A DNA stretch of 64,000 nucleotides, from contig NZ_JAHCDK010000006.1 of assembly GCF_018413465.1 (NCBI RefSeq), positions 62,001 through 126,000 of the forward strand, given 5' to 3'. Shown here one piece after another: positions 43,968 to 52,596 of the stretch; position 1 is the first letter of the stretch; each line of letters starts with the position of its first letter. The translations under genes were made by a program, and so were the position numbers. This DNA comes from Flavobacterium sp. CYK-55 (GTDB lineage: Bacteria > Bacteroidota > Bacteroidia > Flavobacteriales > Flavobacteriaceae). The notes under the pieces are model-generated. The model searched no databases and was not told the origin of the DNA. It saw only the letters and a list, made by a program, of their open reading frames with translations.

Positions 43968-44033
43968 TAGCCCCGATGGCAGCGGCGTCCTGGTGCGACA
44001 GCGCCAGACACAGCGCACAGCGGGACAGGTGAT
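43968..44033 (+). repeat. GC-rich dispersed intergenic repeat, copy after the TolC gene
   Basis: Starts AGCCCCGATGGC (43969-43980) and ends around ACAGCGGGAC (44017-44026). Both ends are shared with the copy at 48843-48981 on the opposite strand. It lies between two convergent genes. Confidence 0.6.
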
Positions 44034-44070
44034 TCCGATGAAAAATAGGGTTTCGCTTCCAAAAAAACTT

Positions 44071-45342
44071 CTAACAACCGAGCATTTCGGAATAAGCGCG
44101 ATCAATGGTTTCTTGGTGGTTCGGATGCGCGATTTTGACCATCTCAGCCACGCGTTGTTTGAGCGTTTTTCCGTATAAGTCAGCAATGCCGTGTTCGGTG
44201 ATGATGTAGTGCACATGCGAACGCGTGGTGACCACACCCGCCCCTTGTTTGAGATACGGCACAATGCGGCTCTCGCCTTTTTTGGTCACCGATGGCAAAG
44301 CGATGATGGCTTTTCCGCCGTTGCTCAGTGAGGCTCCGCGGATAAAATCCATTTGACCGCCCACCCCTGAATACATGCGCGCACCAATAGAATCGGCACA
44401 TACTTGTCCGGTCACATCCACTTCAATGGCTGAGTTGATGGCCACCATATTGGGGTTTTTGCGGATGCGCGCGGTGTCATTAACCATCGATGACTCTTTG
44501 AGCTCAATAAACGGATTGTTGTCAACAAAATCATACAATCGCTGCGAACCGACCAAAAAAGTAGCCAATACGCGTCCGCGCAACGTGCCTTTGTAGTTAC
44601 AATTAATCACGTCGCTTTCAATGAGGTCAATCACACCGTCTGAAAACATTTCGGTATGCAAACCCAAATCTTTGTGGTTGGTGAGTTTGCTGAGCGCCGC
44701 ATTCGGAATAGAGCCAATGCCCATTTGCAGCGTGCTTTTATCGTCAATAAGTGAGGCGATATAACCTCCGATTTTTTCTTCTTCGGGCGTAAACGGTTCT
44801 ACCGAATGGCTAAAAATAGGCACATCAACCTCAACCAAATAGTCAATTTCAGAAACGTGTAAAATACCGTCGCCAAAGGTTCTGGGCATACGCGGATTGA
44901 CTTGCGCCACCACCGTTTTGGCGTTTTCAATAGCGGCTACGGTGGCTTCAACCGAAACACCCAACGAGCAATAGCCGTGTTGGTCGGGCGGTGAAACATG
45001 TATAAAAGCCACATCAATGGGCAACACATTTTTGCGGAACAAATGCGGCAATTCACTCAAGAAAACCGGGGTATATGAACCGTTGCCGGCTTTGAGCGTA
45101 TGGCGCACATTGGCTCCGATAAAAAATGAATTCACATGGAAACTCTCGGCCAGTGCCGGGTGGGCATAACGCGCCTCGCCTTCGGTGTGCAAATGGCAAA
45201 CCTCAACGTTGCGCAACTCGGCGGCACGCTCCGTAAGCGCATCGGCTAAAAGGGTCGGAGCAGCCGCAGCCGCTTGCAAATACACGCGATCGCCCGATTT
45301 GACTACTTTGACTGCCTCGGCAGCCGTAACATATTGACTCAT
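44071..45342 (-). CDS. Acetyl-CoA hydrolase/transferase family protein
   Basis: 423 residues. Family I-type CoA transferase fold: N-terminal part with AVKVVKSGDRVYLQAAAAAP, then GIGSIPNAALSKL, DGVIDLIESDVINCNYKGT and the C-terminal TEHGIADLYGKTLKQR. Related proteins include 4-hydroxybutyrate CoA-transferase and succinyl-CoA:acetate CoA-transferase (Ach1 type). Which acid is used cannot be decided. The gene stands alone on the minus strand between the TolC gene and map. Confidence 0.85.
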   Translation of the reverse strand: MSQYVTAAEAVKVVKSGDRVYLQAAAAAPTLLADALTERAAELRNVEVCHLHTEGEARYAHPALAESFHVNSFFIGANVRHTLKAGNGSYTPVFLSELPHLFRKNVLPIDVAFIHVSPPDQHGYCSLGVSVEATVAAIENAKTVVAQVNPRMPRTFGDGILHVSEIDYLVEVDVPIFSHSVEPFTPEEEKIGGYIASLIDDKSTLQMGIGSIPNAALSKLTNHKDLGLHTEMFSDGVIDLIESDVINCNYKGTLRGRVLATFLVGSQRLYDFVDNNPFIELKESSMVNDTARIRKNPNMVAINSAIEVDVTGQVCADSIGARMYSGVGGQMDFIRGASLSNGGKAIIALPSVTKKGESRIVPYLKQGAGVVTTRSHVHYIITEHGIADLYGKTLKQRVAEMVKIAHPNHQETIDRAYSEMLGC

Positions 45343-45406
45343 ACCTAAAAATTTTAAGCAAAATTACACGACAGTTTACAACCAAAATATGACAAATCTC
45401 ATGGCG

Positions 45407-45437
45407 TTTGCCCACCGCGTATTTTTTGCTAATTTTG
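45407..45437 (+). promoter_or_regulatory. Bacteroidota-type promoter of map
   Basis: TTTG (45407-45410), 19 bp, TAATTTTG (45430-45437): a consensus -33/-7 pair. The map ATG is 17 bp downstream. Confidence 0.7.
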
Positions 45438-45454
45438 CCGCATATTTTTTTGAG

Positions 45455-46273
45455 ATGATTATACCCAAAACCCTAGAAGAAATCGAACTCATGCGCGAGA
45501 GTGCCTTGTTGGTTTCTAAAACACTCGGCATGATTGCCACCGAAATCAAACCCGGAATCACCACTTTGCAACTCGATAAAAGGGCCGAAGAATTTATTCG
45601 CGACCATCAGGCAGTACCGGGATTTTTGGGCTTATATGGTTGCCCTTCAACCTTGCTCACCAGTGTAAATGAGCAAGTGGTGCACGGGCTTCCGACCAAC
45701 CGCCCGATTGAAGAAGGCGATATAGTATCGGTAGATTGCGGGGTGCTCAAAAACGAATTTTACGGTGACCACGCCTATACGTTTGAAATTGGCGAGGTCG
45801 ATGCGGCTACGCGCAAACTTTTGCAAGTAACCAAAGAATCATTATATGTAGGCATTCTCGAATTTAGAGCGGGCAACCGCGTTGAAGACGTAGGCAATGC
45901 CATTCAGAAATATACCGAAGCCCATGGCTATGGCGTAGTGCGCGAACTTGTGGGTCACGGTCTGGGTCGCAAGATGCACGAAGCTCCGGAAATGCCCAAC
46001 TACGGCAAACGCGGACGCGGCAAACAATTTGTCGAAGGCATGGTGGTGGCCATTGAGCCAATGATCAACATGGGCACCAAAAACATCAAACACCTCAAAG
46101 ACGGTTGGACGATTGTTACGGCCGACAAAAAACCGAGCGCGCATTTTGAACACAATGTGGCTTTGGTAAACGGAAAACCTGAACTGCTTTCAACCTTTGC
46201 CTACATCTACCAAGCTTTGGGCATTGAGAGCAACGAAGAAGACGAATTCAGAAAAAACCCATTGGTGCTCTAA
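45455..46273 (+). CDS. map: Type I methionine aminopeptidase
   Basis: Removes the initiator methionine from new proteins. 272 residues from the ATG at 45455 (MIIPKTLEEIELMRESALLV). An upstream ATG at 45389 lies before the promoter and is rejected. Metal ligands: Asp in SVDCGV, Asp in GDHAYTF, His in GHGLGRKMHEAP, Glu in AIEPMI and Glu in FEHNVAL. The C-terminus has a 20-residue extension after the last ligand, common in Bacteroidota. Its stop overlaps the next gene (TAATG). Confidence 0.93.
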   Translation: MIIPKTLEEIELMRESALLVSKTLGMIATEIKPGITTLQLDKRAEEFIRDHQAVPGFLGLYGCPSTLLTSVNEQVVHGLPTNRPIEEGDIVSVDCGVLKNEFYGDHAYTFEIGEVDAATRKLLQVTKESLYVGILEFRAGNRVEDVGNAIQKYTEAHGYGVVRELVGHGLGRKMHEAPEMPNYGKRGRGKQFVEGMVVAIEPMINMGTKNIKHLKDGWTIVTADKKPSAHFEHNVALVNGKPELLSTFAYIYQALGIESNEEDEFRKNPLVL

Positions 46274-47040
46274 TGAAAAAAATCTTCAAGTGGATTCTCA
46301 ACACCATCCCGCGACCGCTGCTCATCAGGTTGAGTTATGTGGCTCGCCCTATTTTGGCGTGGTGGCTGCGCGGTGACCGGTTTACCGACCCCATTGACGG
46401 AAAGAGTTTCAGAGCTTTTTTACCGTACGGCTACGGAAAACAGCGCAACAATGTGCTTTCGCCGAGTACTTTATCGCTGGAACGCCACCGACTTTTGTGG
46501 TTGTACCTACAAAACGAAACCAACTTTTTTACAGCACCCAAAAAAGTATTGCACTTTGCGCCCGAACAAGCTTTTTATCAGTTGTTCCGAAATCAGAAAA
46601 ATTTAGACTACACTACTACTGATTTGCTTTCGCCTTTGGCCGATGTCAAAGCTGACATTTGCAACTTGCCTTTTGCTGACAACACCTATGATGTGATTTT
46701 GTGCAACCACGTCTTAGAACATATTCCTGATGACGCCCAAGCCATGCGCGAGCTATACCGCGTGTTGAAACCCGGCGGCATGGGCATTTTTCAAATTCCG
46801 CAAGATGTAAACCGCGCGGTTACTTTTGCCGACGACAGCATTACCGACCCCAAACAACGCGCTGAGATTTTTGGTCAATACGACCATGTGCGCGTTTATG
46901 GCCGTGATTATTTTGACCAACTGCGCAGCATTGGTTTTGAAGTTTCAGAAGTTGATTATACCCAAAAACTCTCGGCTGATTTAGTAGAACGCTATTGTTT
47001 GGCGCCCGGTGAGATTATTCCGGTTTGCTATAAAAAATAA
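46273..47040 (+). CDS. Class I SAM-dependent methyltransferase
   Basis: 255 residues. The Rossmann core has VLHFAPEQAFYQLF, then ADICNLPFADNTYDVILCNHVLEHIPDDAQAM and LYRVLKPGGMGIFQIP: the Asp-type nucleotide site and the 'N-H-V-L-E-H-I' and 'KPGG' motifs of small-molecule methyltransferases. Start overlaps the map stop, so the two are translationally coupled. Target unknown. Confidence 0.85.
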   Translation: MKKIFKWILNTIPRPLLIRLSYVARPILAWWLRGDRFTDPIDGKSFRAFLPYGYGKQRNNVLSPSTLSLERHRLLWLYLQNETNFFTAPKKVLHFAPEQAFYQLFRNQKNLDYTTTDLLSPLADVKADICNLPFADNTYDVILCNHVLEHIPDDAQAMRELYRVLKPGGMGIFQIPQDVNRAVTFADDSITDPKQRAEIFGQYDHVRVYGRDYFDQLRSIGFEVSEVDYTQKLSADLVERYCLAPGEIIPVCYKK

Positions 47041-47113
47041 TACAACAAACGTTAATTTTAAACGCGTTACAAGCAATATAATAGTATATTTACGCTGCTG
47101 AAAATATACCGTT

Positions 47114-48370
47114 ATGCACAAATCTCTATTCTGGCTTTTGACGTTGATTTTAACCAGCAGCTTTGGCTGGGCACAACCCGAAAAAGAAGTTCCACCCCCA
47201 TACAACATCAAAACGGTCACTTTTGTTCAGAACGGACAAAACATGGTACCGCTTTTTCAGTTGGGCGATGCTTTTGAATTGCAGTTTGACGATTTGTTTG
47301 GCAATGAGGCCAATTATTATTATCAAATTGTTCATTGCGATTACGATTGGAAACCCTCACAACTATCCATCAACGAATACATACAGGGTTTTGACAACCA
47401 ACGCATTCAAGAATACACCAATTCATACAACACCCTTCAAATTTATTCGCACTATCGCATTGCCTTTCCCAACCGTAACACCCGTTTTTTGGTGAGTGGT
47501 AATTTCATGATCAAGATTTTGAATGAAGACCGCGAAGTAGTTTTTTCAAGAAAATTCATTTTGTATGAAAACATCGTTTCAGTTGGCTGTCAGGTAAAGC
47601 GCGCCCGAACCATTGAAACATCCAACACCAAACACAATTTAGATTTTACCATCAAGTCCGGCACCATTAACTTTCAAAGCCCACTAACCAATGTCAAAAT
47701 ATTGCTGCTGCAAAATGGTCAATTCAACAATGCCATCACCAATGTAAAACCGATGTATACCATTGGCAATGATTTGATCTACAAATACGACGCCGAGACC
47801 CAGTTTTGGGCCGGAAATGAATTCCGTTACTTTGAAAACAAAGACATCCGTGCCGCCACCAACAATGTAGGCCGTATAGATTCTCCTCAAGGCGGTATCT
47901 ATAATGCATATTTGTATACCGATACGGCTCGCGCCAATGTTCCGTATAGCTATAATCCCGACTACAACGGCAACTTCATTGTCAAAAACCTCAACTCAGA
48001 GAACAATGCGGTTGAGGCCGACTATGCTTGGGTTTTCTTTACTTTAGAAGCACCCGCATTTTATGAGAAAAAAGATGTCTATGTCAATGGCATGTTCAAC
48101 AATTACGCGCTTTCGCCTGAAAACAAAATGGATTACAATGCCGAGAAAGGCGTTTTTGAAAAAGCCCTCATGATCAAACAAGGTTTTACGAGTTATCAAT
48201 ATGTGGTGGCCGATAAAAATTTAAAAATTGACGGCAAGAATGCCATAGACGGCAACTTTTATCAAACCGAAAACAACTATTTTACGTTAGTCTATTATCG
48301 TGAAAATGCCCAGCGCTATGACCGCGTCATCGGAAAAAGCGTTGTGACTTCAGAGAACATCATCAACTAG
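47114..48370 (+). CDS. Type IX secretion system plug protein (DUF5103)
   Basis: 418 residues with a signal peptide (about 1-21, ending SSFGWAQ). The sequence matches the DUF5103 family: LGDAFELQFDDLFGNEANYY, YQIVHCDYDWKPSQLS, then AYLYTDTARANVPYSYN and YQTENNYFTLVYYR. Members of this family form the plug that closes the inner side of the SprA translocon of the T9SS (known from Flavobacterium johnsoniae structure work). Its presence fits the several T9SS cargo genes in this window. Confidence 0.85.
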   Translation: MHKSLFWLLTLILTSSFGWAQPEKEVPPPYNIKTVTFVQNGQNMVPLFQLGDAFELQFDDLFGNEANYYYQIVHCDYDWKPSQLSINEYIQGFDNQRIQEYTNSYNTLQIYSHYRIAFPNRNTRFLVSGNFMIKILNEDREVVFSRKFILYENIVSVGCQVKRARTIETSNTKHNLDFTIKSGTINFQSPLTNVKILLLQNGQFNNAITNVKPMYTIGNDLIYKYDAETQFWAGNEFRYFENKDIRAATNNVGRIDSPQGGIYNAYLYTDTARANVPYSYNPDYNGNFIVKNLNSENNAVEADYAWVFFTLEAPAFYEKKDVYVNGMFNNYALSPENKMDYNAEKGVFEKALMIKQGFTSYQYVVADKNLKIDGKNAIDGNFYQTENNYFTLVYYRENAQRYDRVIGKSVVTSENIIN

Positions 48371-48442
48371 AAAATTTAACTATAAAATAATGGTTAAGAC
48401 TCTATTTTTCATAAATTTGACCAACCAATAACCCGCCTTGCT

Positions 48443-48829
48443 ATGGTAACGCAAATCACCAGAGGTATAAAAATATCAGTTTTGACGGCTTTTGAAGGTA
48501 CCTACTTCAAAAACCACAAAATTCACTATGCCTTTAGTTACCACATCACCATTGAAAACCAAAGCAAAGACTCGGTTCAGCTTACCACCCGTCACTGGGA
48601 AATTTTAGACTCGCTTAACGATATTGAAATTGTAGATGGCGAAGGCGTCATTGGCAAAAAACCCGTACTCAAACCCGGCGAATCGCACACCTACAGCTCG
48701 GGCTGTCTACTCGCATCGCCCTTTGGTGCCATGAGCGGACACTTCAACATGATCAATTTTACCTCAACACGCAACTTTCGCGTGATTGTGCCTACCTTTA
48801 AACTCAGCGCTCCGTTTGCGTTGAATTAA
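48443..48829 (+). CDS. apaG: ApaG-family protein
   Basis: 128 residues. Full ApaG/DUF525 domain: KISVLTAFEGTYFKNHKIHY, FSYHITIENQSKDSVQLTTR, VDGEGVIGKKPVLKPGES and SGCLLASPFGAMSGHF. The family has a fibronectin-like fold and links to Co/Mg homeostasis and nucleotide phosphate metabolism in other bacteria. The gene stands alone between the plug protein and pruA. Confidence 0.92.
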   Translation: MVTQITRGIKISVLTAFEGTYFKNHKIHYAFSYHITIENQSKDSVQLTTRHWEILDSLNDIEIVDGEGVIGKKPVLKPGESHTYSSGCLLASPFGAMSGHFNMINFTSTRNFRVIVPTFKLSAPFALN

Positions 48830-48842
48830 TTTTTTTAGAAGC

Positions 48843-48981
48843 TTATCCCGCTGTTCGTTCAAGTCAGTTGCAACGCTCATTTTTGGGCAACGCTGTGCTT
48901 GGGGCTTCTGGCAGTCGCCCCACCCATCGGCCCAAAATAATCGCATTGCGGCCTGAGCTTTCCACGGCCATCGGGGCTATC
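48843..48981 (-). repeat. GC-rich dispersed intergenic repeat, long copy before pruA
   Basis: Reverse-strand copy of the 43968 element. It has GCCATCGGGGCT at 48967-48978 and ATCCCGCTGTT at its other end, with a longer middle. It contains a further inverted motif CAACGCTCATTTTTGGGCAACGCTG. Confidence 0.55.
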
Positions 48982-49046
48982 AGAAACATCCGTAGCGCTT
49001 CAAAACCACACGTAAAAACCCATGCTGTTTATTGAATAAACCTTTG

Positions 49047-49054
49047 TACTTTTG
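49047..49054 (+). promoter_or_regulatory. -7 box of pruA
   Basis: TACTTTTG matches TAnnTTTG, 47 bp before the pruA ATG. No clear -33 TTTG at the usual distance. Confidence 0.45.
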
Positions 49055-49101
49055 TGCAGCCATTGGCACAATAAATAGTTTAGTTCTAAAAATATATACC
49101 T

Positions 49102-50730
49102 ATGCTTAAAGGATTTTTTAATGTACCCAAAGCGGTCAATGAACCGGTCAAATCATACAAACCGGGTTCGCCCGAAAAAGAAGCCGTCTTGGCAGCTTAC
49201 CGAAAAATGTACAGCGAAACCATCGATGTTCCGATGTATATTGGCAGCGAGCAAATCAAAACGGGCAACACCCGTACCATGACCCCGCCGCACGACCACC
49301 AACACGTAGTGGGCACCTACCATTTAGCCGAGAAAAAACACATCGACCAAGCCATTGCATCAGCTCTGGAGGCGCGCAAAAAATGGTCGCAAATGGCATG
49401 GGAACAACGCGCAGCTATTTTCTTAAAAGCAGCCGAACTCATCGCCGGACCTTACCGAGCGCGCATCAATGCAGCCACGATGATTGCCCAATCTAAAAAT
49501 ATATTTCAAGCCGAAATTGACGCTTCGTGTGAGCTCATTGACTTTTTGCGCTACAACGTTGCGTTTATGACGCAGATTTATGCTGATCAGCCATCGTCAG
49601 ATTCAGCGGTTTGGAACCGATTAGAATATCGCCCACTCGAAGGTTTTGTCTATGCCATCACGCCTTTTAACTTTACCGCTATTGCGGCCAACCTTCCGGC
49701 CAGTGCCGCTATGATGGGCAACACAGTGGTATGGAAACCCAGCGACAGCCAAGTGTTTTCGGCCAAAATCATCATTGATGTCTTCAAAGAAGCCGGAGTT
49801 CCTGATGGCGTGATCAACGTTGTTTTTGGCGATCCGGTCATGATTACCGATACCGTTTTGGCACATCCTGATTTTGCCGGTGTTCATTATACAGGGTCAA
49901 CCTTTGTGTTTAAAGAAATCTGGAAAAAAATCGGCAGCAACATCCACAGCTACAAAACCTATCCAAGAATCGTGGGTGAAACCGGCGGTAAAGATTTTGT
50001 GTTGGCGCATCCGTCGGCCAACGTGAGCCAAGTAGTGGCCAATACGTTGCGCGGTGCTTTTGAATTTCAAGGACAAAAATGTAGTGCGGCCTCAAGAGCT
50101 TACTTCCCAAAATCATTGTGGCCGGCCATTAAAGAAGAAATGGGCCGCGAACTAGCCACCATGAAAATGGGTAGCCCTGAAGATTTCTCAAACTTCATCA
50201 CGGCAGTCATTCACGAAGGTTCGTTTGACAAATTAGCCGGCTTTATTGACCAAGCTAAAAAAGATGCCGATGCCGAGGTAATCTTTGGTGGAAACTATGA
50301 CAAATCAAAAGGTTATTTTGTAGAACCCACCGTTATTTTAACCAGCAACCCAAAATATACCACCATGGAAACCGAATTGTTCGGACCTGTCCTAACGGTA
50401 TATGTATACGAAGACGCTGATTGGAAAAACACCCTCAAACTCGTTGATGAAACTTCTGAATACGCCCTTACCGGTGCTGTGTTTAGCCAAGATCGTTACG
50501 CCATTGAAGAGGCTACCGTAGCTTTACAAAATGCCGCCGGAAACTTCTATGTCAATGACAAACCAACCGGTGCTGTGGTAGGTATGCAGCCATTTGGTGG
50601 GGCCAGAGCCTCAGGAACCAATGACAAAGCAGGTTCGGCTTTGAACTTGTTGCGTTGGGTATCGCCAAGAACCATCAAAGAAACTTTTGTAACCCCTGAT
50701 AATTATCGCTATCCGTTTTTAGGCGAATAG
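49102..50730 (+). CDS. pruA: L-glutamate gamma-semialdehyde dehydrogenase (pyrroline-5-carboxylate dehydrogenase)
   Basis: Oxidises glutamate semialdehyde to glutamate in proline breakdown. 542 residues. Aldehyde dehydrogenase motifs: VGETGGKDFVLAHP with the general-base Glu, and FQGQKCSAASRAYF with the catalytic Cys; the C-terminal QPFGGARASGTNDKAG is the family signature of the P5C dehydrogenase group. The monofunctional length and lack of a proline dehydrogenase domain fit Bacteroidota PruA. A strong terminator follows. Confidence 0.95.
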   Translation: MLKGFFNVPKAVNEPVKSYKPGSPEKEAVLAAYRKMYSETIDVPMYIGSEQIKTGNTRTMTPPHDHQHVVGTYHLAEKKHIDQAIASALEARKKWSQMAWEQRAAIFLKAAELIAGPYRARINAATMIAQSKNIFQAEIDASCELIDFLRYNVAFMTQIYADQPSSDSAVWNRLEYRPLEGFVYAITPFNFTAIAANLPASAAMMGNTVVWKPSDSQVFSAKIIIDVFKEAGVPDGVINVVFGDPVMITDTVLAHPDFAGVHYTGSTFVFKEIWKKIGSNIHSYKTYPRIVGETGGKDFVLAHPSANVSQVVANTLRGAFEFQGQKCSAASRAYFPKSLWPAIKEEMGRELATMKMGSPEDFSNFITAVIHEGSFDKLAGFIDQAKKDADAEVIFGGNYDKSKGYFVEPTVILTSNPKYTTMETELFGPVLTVYVYEDADWKNTLKLVDETSEYALTGAVFSQDRYAIEEATVALQNAAGNFYVNDKPTGAVVGMQPFGGARASGTNDKAGSALNLLRWVSPRTIKETFVTPDNYRYPFLGE

Positions 50731-50749
50731 TACCACAAATAACAACTCA

Positions 50750-50779
50750 AAAGCCCGATTTCAAACATCGGGCTTTTTT
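50750..50779 (+). terminator. Rho-independent terminator after pruA
   Basis: Perfect 10-bp stem AAAGCCCGAT / ATCGGGCTTT, 7-nt loop, then a T-run; 19 bp after the stop. Confidence 0.85.
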
Positions 50780-50784
50780 ATGTT

Positions 50785-50813
50785 TTTGATTTTCAGAATT
50801 ATTACTAATTTCG
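50785..50813 (+). promoter_or_regulatory. Promoter of the T9SS-exported protein
   Basis: TTTG (50785-50788), 17 bp, TAATTTCG (50806-50813): one base off the -7 consensus. The ATG is 18 bp downstream. Confidence 0.45.
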
Positions 50814-50831
50814 GGGGCTAATTCCTAAACC

Positions 50832-51833
50832 ATGAAAACAAAATTACTCGGCTTATTTTTAAGCTTCGGTTCGCTGTGTTGGGCGCAAAGTCCGATTGAA
50901 TCTTTTTACCCTACAGACAACTCAACCTATAAAATGCTGCAATCAGCAGCCGGAATAGACCAAACCAACACAGGGGCCAACACCAGTTGGAACTTTACTG
51001 ATTTGGTACAAATGGGTTCTTCTGTTGATGTCAACCAAAACCCAACCGCAAATCAGTCAAGCACTTATCCCAACACCACAAAAGTGACCAAAAACACATC
51101 AACGGTGGGCTTGATCATTAGTGATTCGTATATGTTTTCAAAAGAACTCAATGGTGAGGTTTCTATTACCGGACTGACCAATCCGACTATTACCATGAAC
51201 TTTTCAACCAACAATGCCACCGTAGGAACTTTTCCGATGAATTTTGGCGACAGCAATACGGATAATTTGGCCGGAAATTATGTGTACGGAACCTACAACG
51301 GAACCCTATCAGGAAGCATCAACACGATAGTTGATGCCTATGGAACACTAAACTTGACCATTGATGGTGTTGCAAGCGCACATACGGTAACCCGTTTAAA
51401 ATCAGTTCAGAATATTTCACTCAACTACAGTATCTTCCCGAATGTAGGCACCATCGTTCAAACCATTTATACCTACTATGAAGCCGGTACAGCCTCGCCT
51501 GTATTCAGAAGCACCCAAACGGTGGTTAATGTTCCTTTGCAAGGAATTGTGGATGAAACCACCACGGTGTTAGAAAAGTTTGACGGTGTTTTAGGCCAAA
51601 GTACTTTTGAGACCAAACACCATTTGGCTTATCCAAACCCGATGCAAGACCTCTTGAGTTTAAACCATGACGCCATTGATCAGATTTCGCTTACAGACAT
51701 GCGCGGAAGAACAGTTTTAAGCCTTCAAAAACCGGCCCAAACCATTGATGTATCATCACTTGAAAAAGGTCTGTACTTACTTGAAATACAAACTGCCACA
51801 GGCACACAAACCCAGAAAATGATCAAAAACTAA
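50832..51833 (+). CDS. Secreted protein with T9SS type A sorting domain
   Basis: 333 residues. Signal peptide about 1-19 (LLGLFLSFGSLCWAQ). A Thr/Asn/Ser-rich beta body of about 225 residues has no recognised catalytic motif. The C-terminal T9SS type A domain (about 258-333) opens with LAYPNPMQDLLSLN and continues with ISLTDMRGRTVLSL and KGLYLLEIQT, ending KMIKN. It should be delivered to the cell surface or medium by T9SS. Role unknown. Confidence 0.8.
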   Translation: MKTKLLGLFLSFGSLCWAQSPIESFYPTDNSTYKMLQSAAGIDQTNTGANTSWNFTDLVQMGSSVDVNQNPTANQSSTYPNTTKVTKNTSTVGLIISDSYMFSKELNGEVSITGLTNPTITMNFSTNNATVGTFPMNFGDSNTDNLAGNYVYGTYNGTLSGSINTIVDAYGTLNLTIDGVASAHTVTRLKSVQNISLNYSIFPNVGTIVQTIYTYYEAGTASPVFRSTQTVVNVPLQGIVDETTTVLEKFDGVLGQSTFETKHHLAYPNPMQDLLSLNHDAIDQISLTDMRGRTVLSLQKPAQTIDVSSLEKGLYLLEIQTATGTQTQKMIKN

Positions 51834-51836
51834 ATC

Positions 51837-51864
51837 AAAAAGCCGCTCAAGAGCGGCTTTTTTT
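51837..51864. terminator. Bidirectional terminator between the T9SS gene and rsmG
   Basis: AAAAAGCCGCT / AGCGGCTTTTTT with a CAAG loop. It serves both convergent genes. Confidence 0.85.
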
Positions 51865-52492
51865 AGGGTTTATACTTAAGCGGTACATGCACCACTTTCT
51901 TGGTCTCGAAAAATTCTTCTTGAAAAAAATCAGATAGCAGATACTCTGTGGCTTTCGGAAAATCAGCCAATTCTTCTGATAAATCGCCGCCTTTGAGGTA
52001 AAGAATGCCGTTGGGCAAGTCATGTTTGTTGGCCTTCTTGGTTTTGCCTTTAACCCACTGCACAAAATCGGGCATGTTGGTCACGGCACGGCTCACAATA
52101 AAATCAAAATCACCTCGGGCATTTTCGGCGCGCAATTGCTCGGCTTTGAGGTTTTTCAGACCGAGTGCATCGGCCACGGCTTGCACAACTTTGATTTTTT
52201 TCTGAATCACATCAATCAGATAAAACTGGGTTTCCGGAAACAAAATAGCCAAGGGTATCCCCGGAAAACCGCCGCCTGTGCCCACATCCATTACTTGTGT
52301 TCCGGGCACAAAAGCTTGTACTTTGGCAATACCCAACGAGTGTAAAACGTGTCTTACATACAACTCGTCAATATCTTTGCGCGATATTACATTGATTTTG
52401 GCATTCCAATCTTTGTATAAAGCCTCTAATGCCTGAAATTGCTCTATCTGAAGTGGCGTCAAATCCGGAAAATATCTAAGAATTTCCTGCAT
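51863..52492 (-). CDS. rsmG: 16S rRNA (guanine-527-N7)-methyltransferase
   Basis: Methylates G527 of 16S rRNA. 209 residues from the ATG at 52492 (MQEILRYFPDL); the longer start at 52516 adds a Leu/Lys-rich tail not seen in the family. The SAM site is QVMDVGTGGGFPGIPLAI at about 67-83; FDFIVSRAVTNMPDFVQW is the second family motif. Length matches RsmG. Confidence 0.93.
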   Translation of the reverse strand: MQEILRYFPDLTPLQIEQFQALEALYKDWNAKINVISRKDIDELYVRHVLHSLGIAKVQAFVPGTQVMDVGTGGGFPGIPLAILFPETQFYLIDVIQKKIKVVQAVADALGLKNLKAEQLRAENARGDFDFIVSRAVTNMPDFVQWVKGKTKKANKHDLPNGILYLKGGDLSEELADFPKATEYLLSDFFQEEFFETKKVVHVPLKYKP

Positions 52493-52570
52493 ATTCTTTT
52501 TTAACAAAAGTAACATTTTACTGTTGAAATATTTATGTCAAAATGCGGTTATAAAAAAATTAATAATACC

Positions 52571-52578
52571 TAAATTTG
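52571..52578 (+). promoter_or_regulatory. -7 box of the desaturase gene
   Basis: TAAATTTG matches TAnnTTTG, 18 bp before the ATG at 52597. Confidence 0.45.
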
Positions 52579-52596
52579 CGCGTTAACCAAAAGCTT

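Noticed and set aside
45389..45454. Longer start for map
   Set aside because: It would begin upstream of a consensus promoter -7 box, so it is not transcribed from that promoter.
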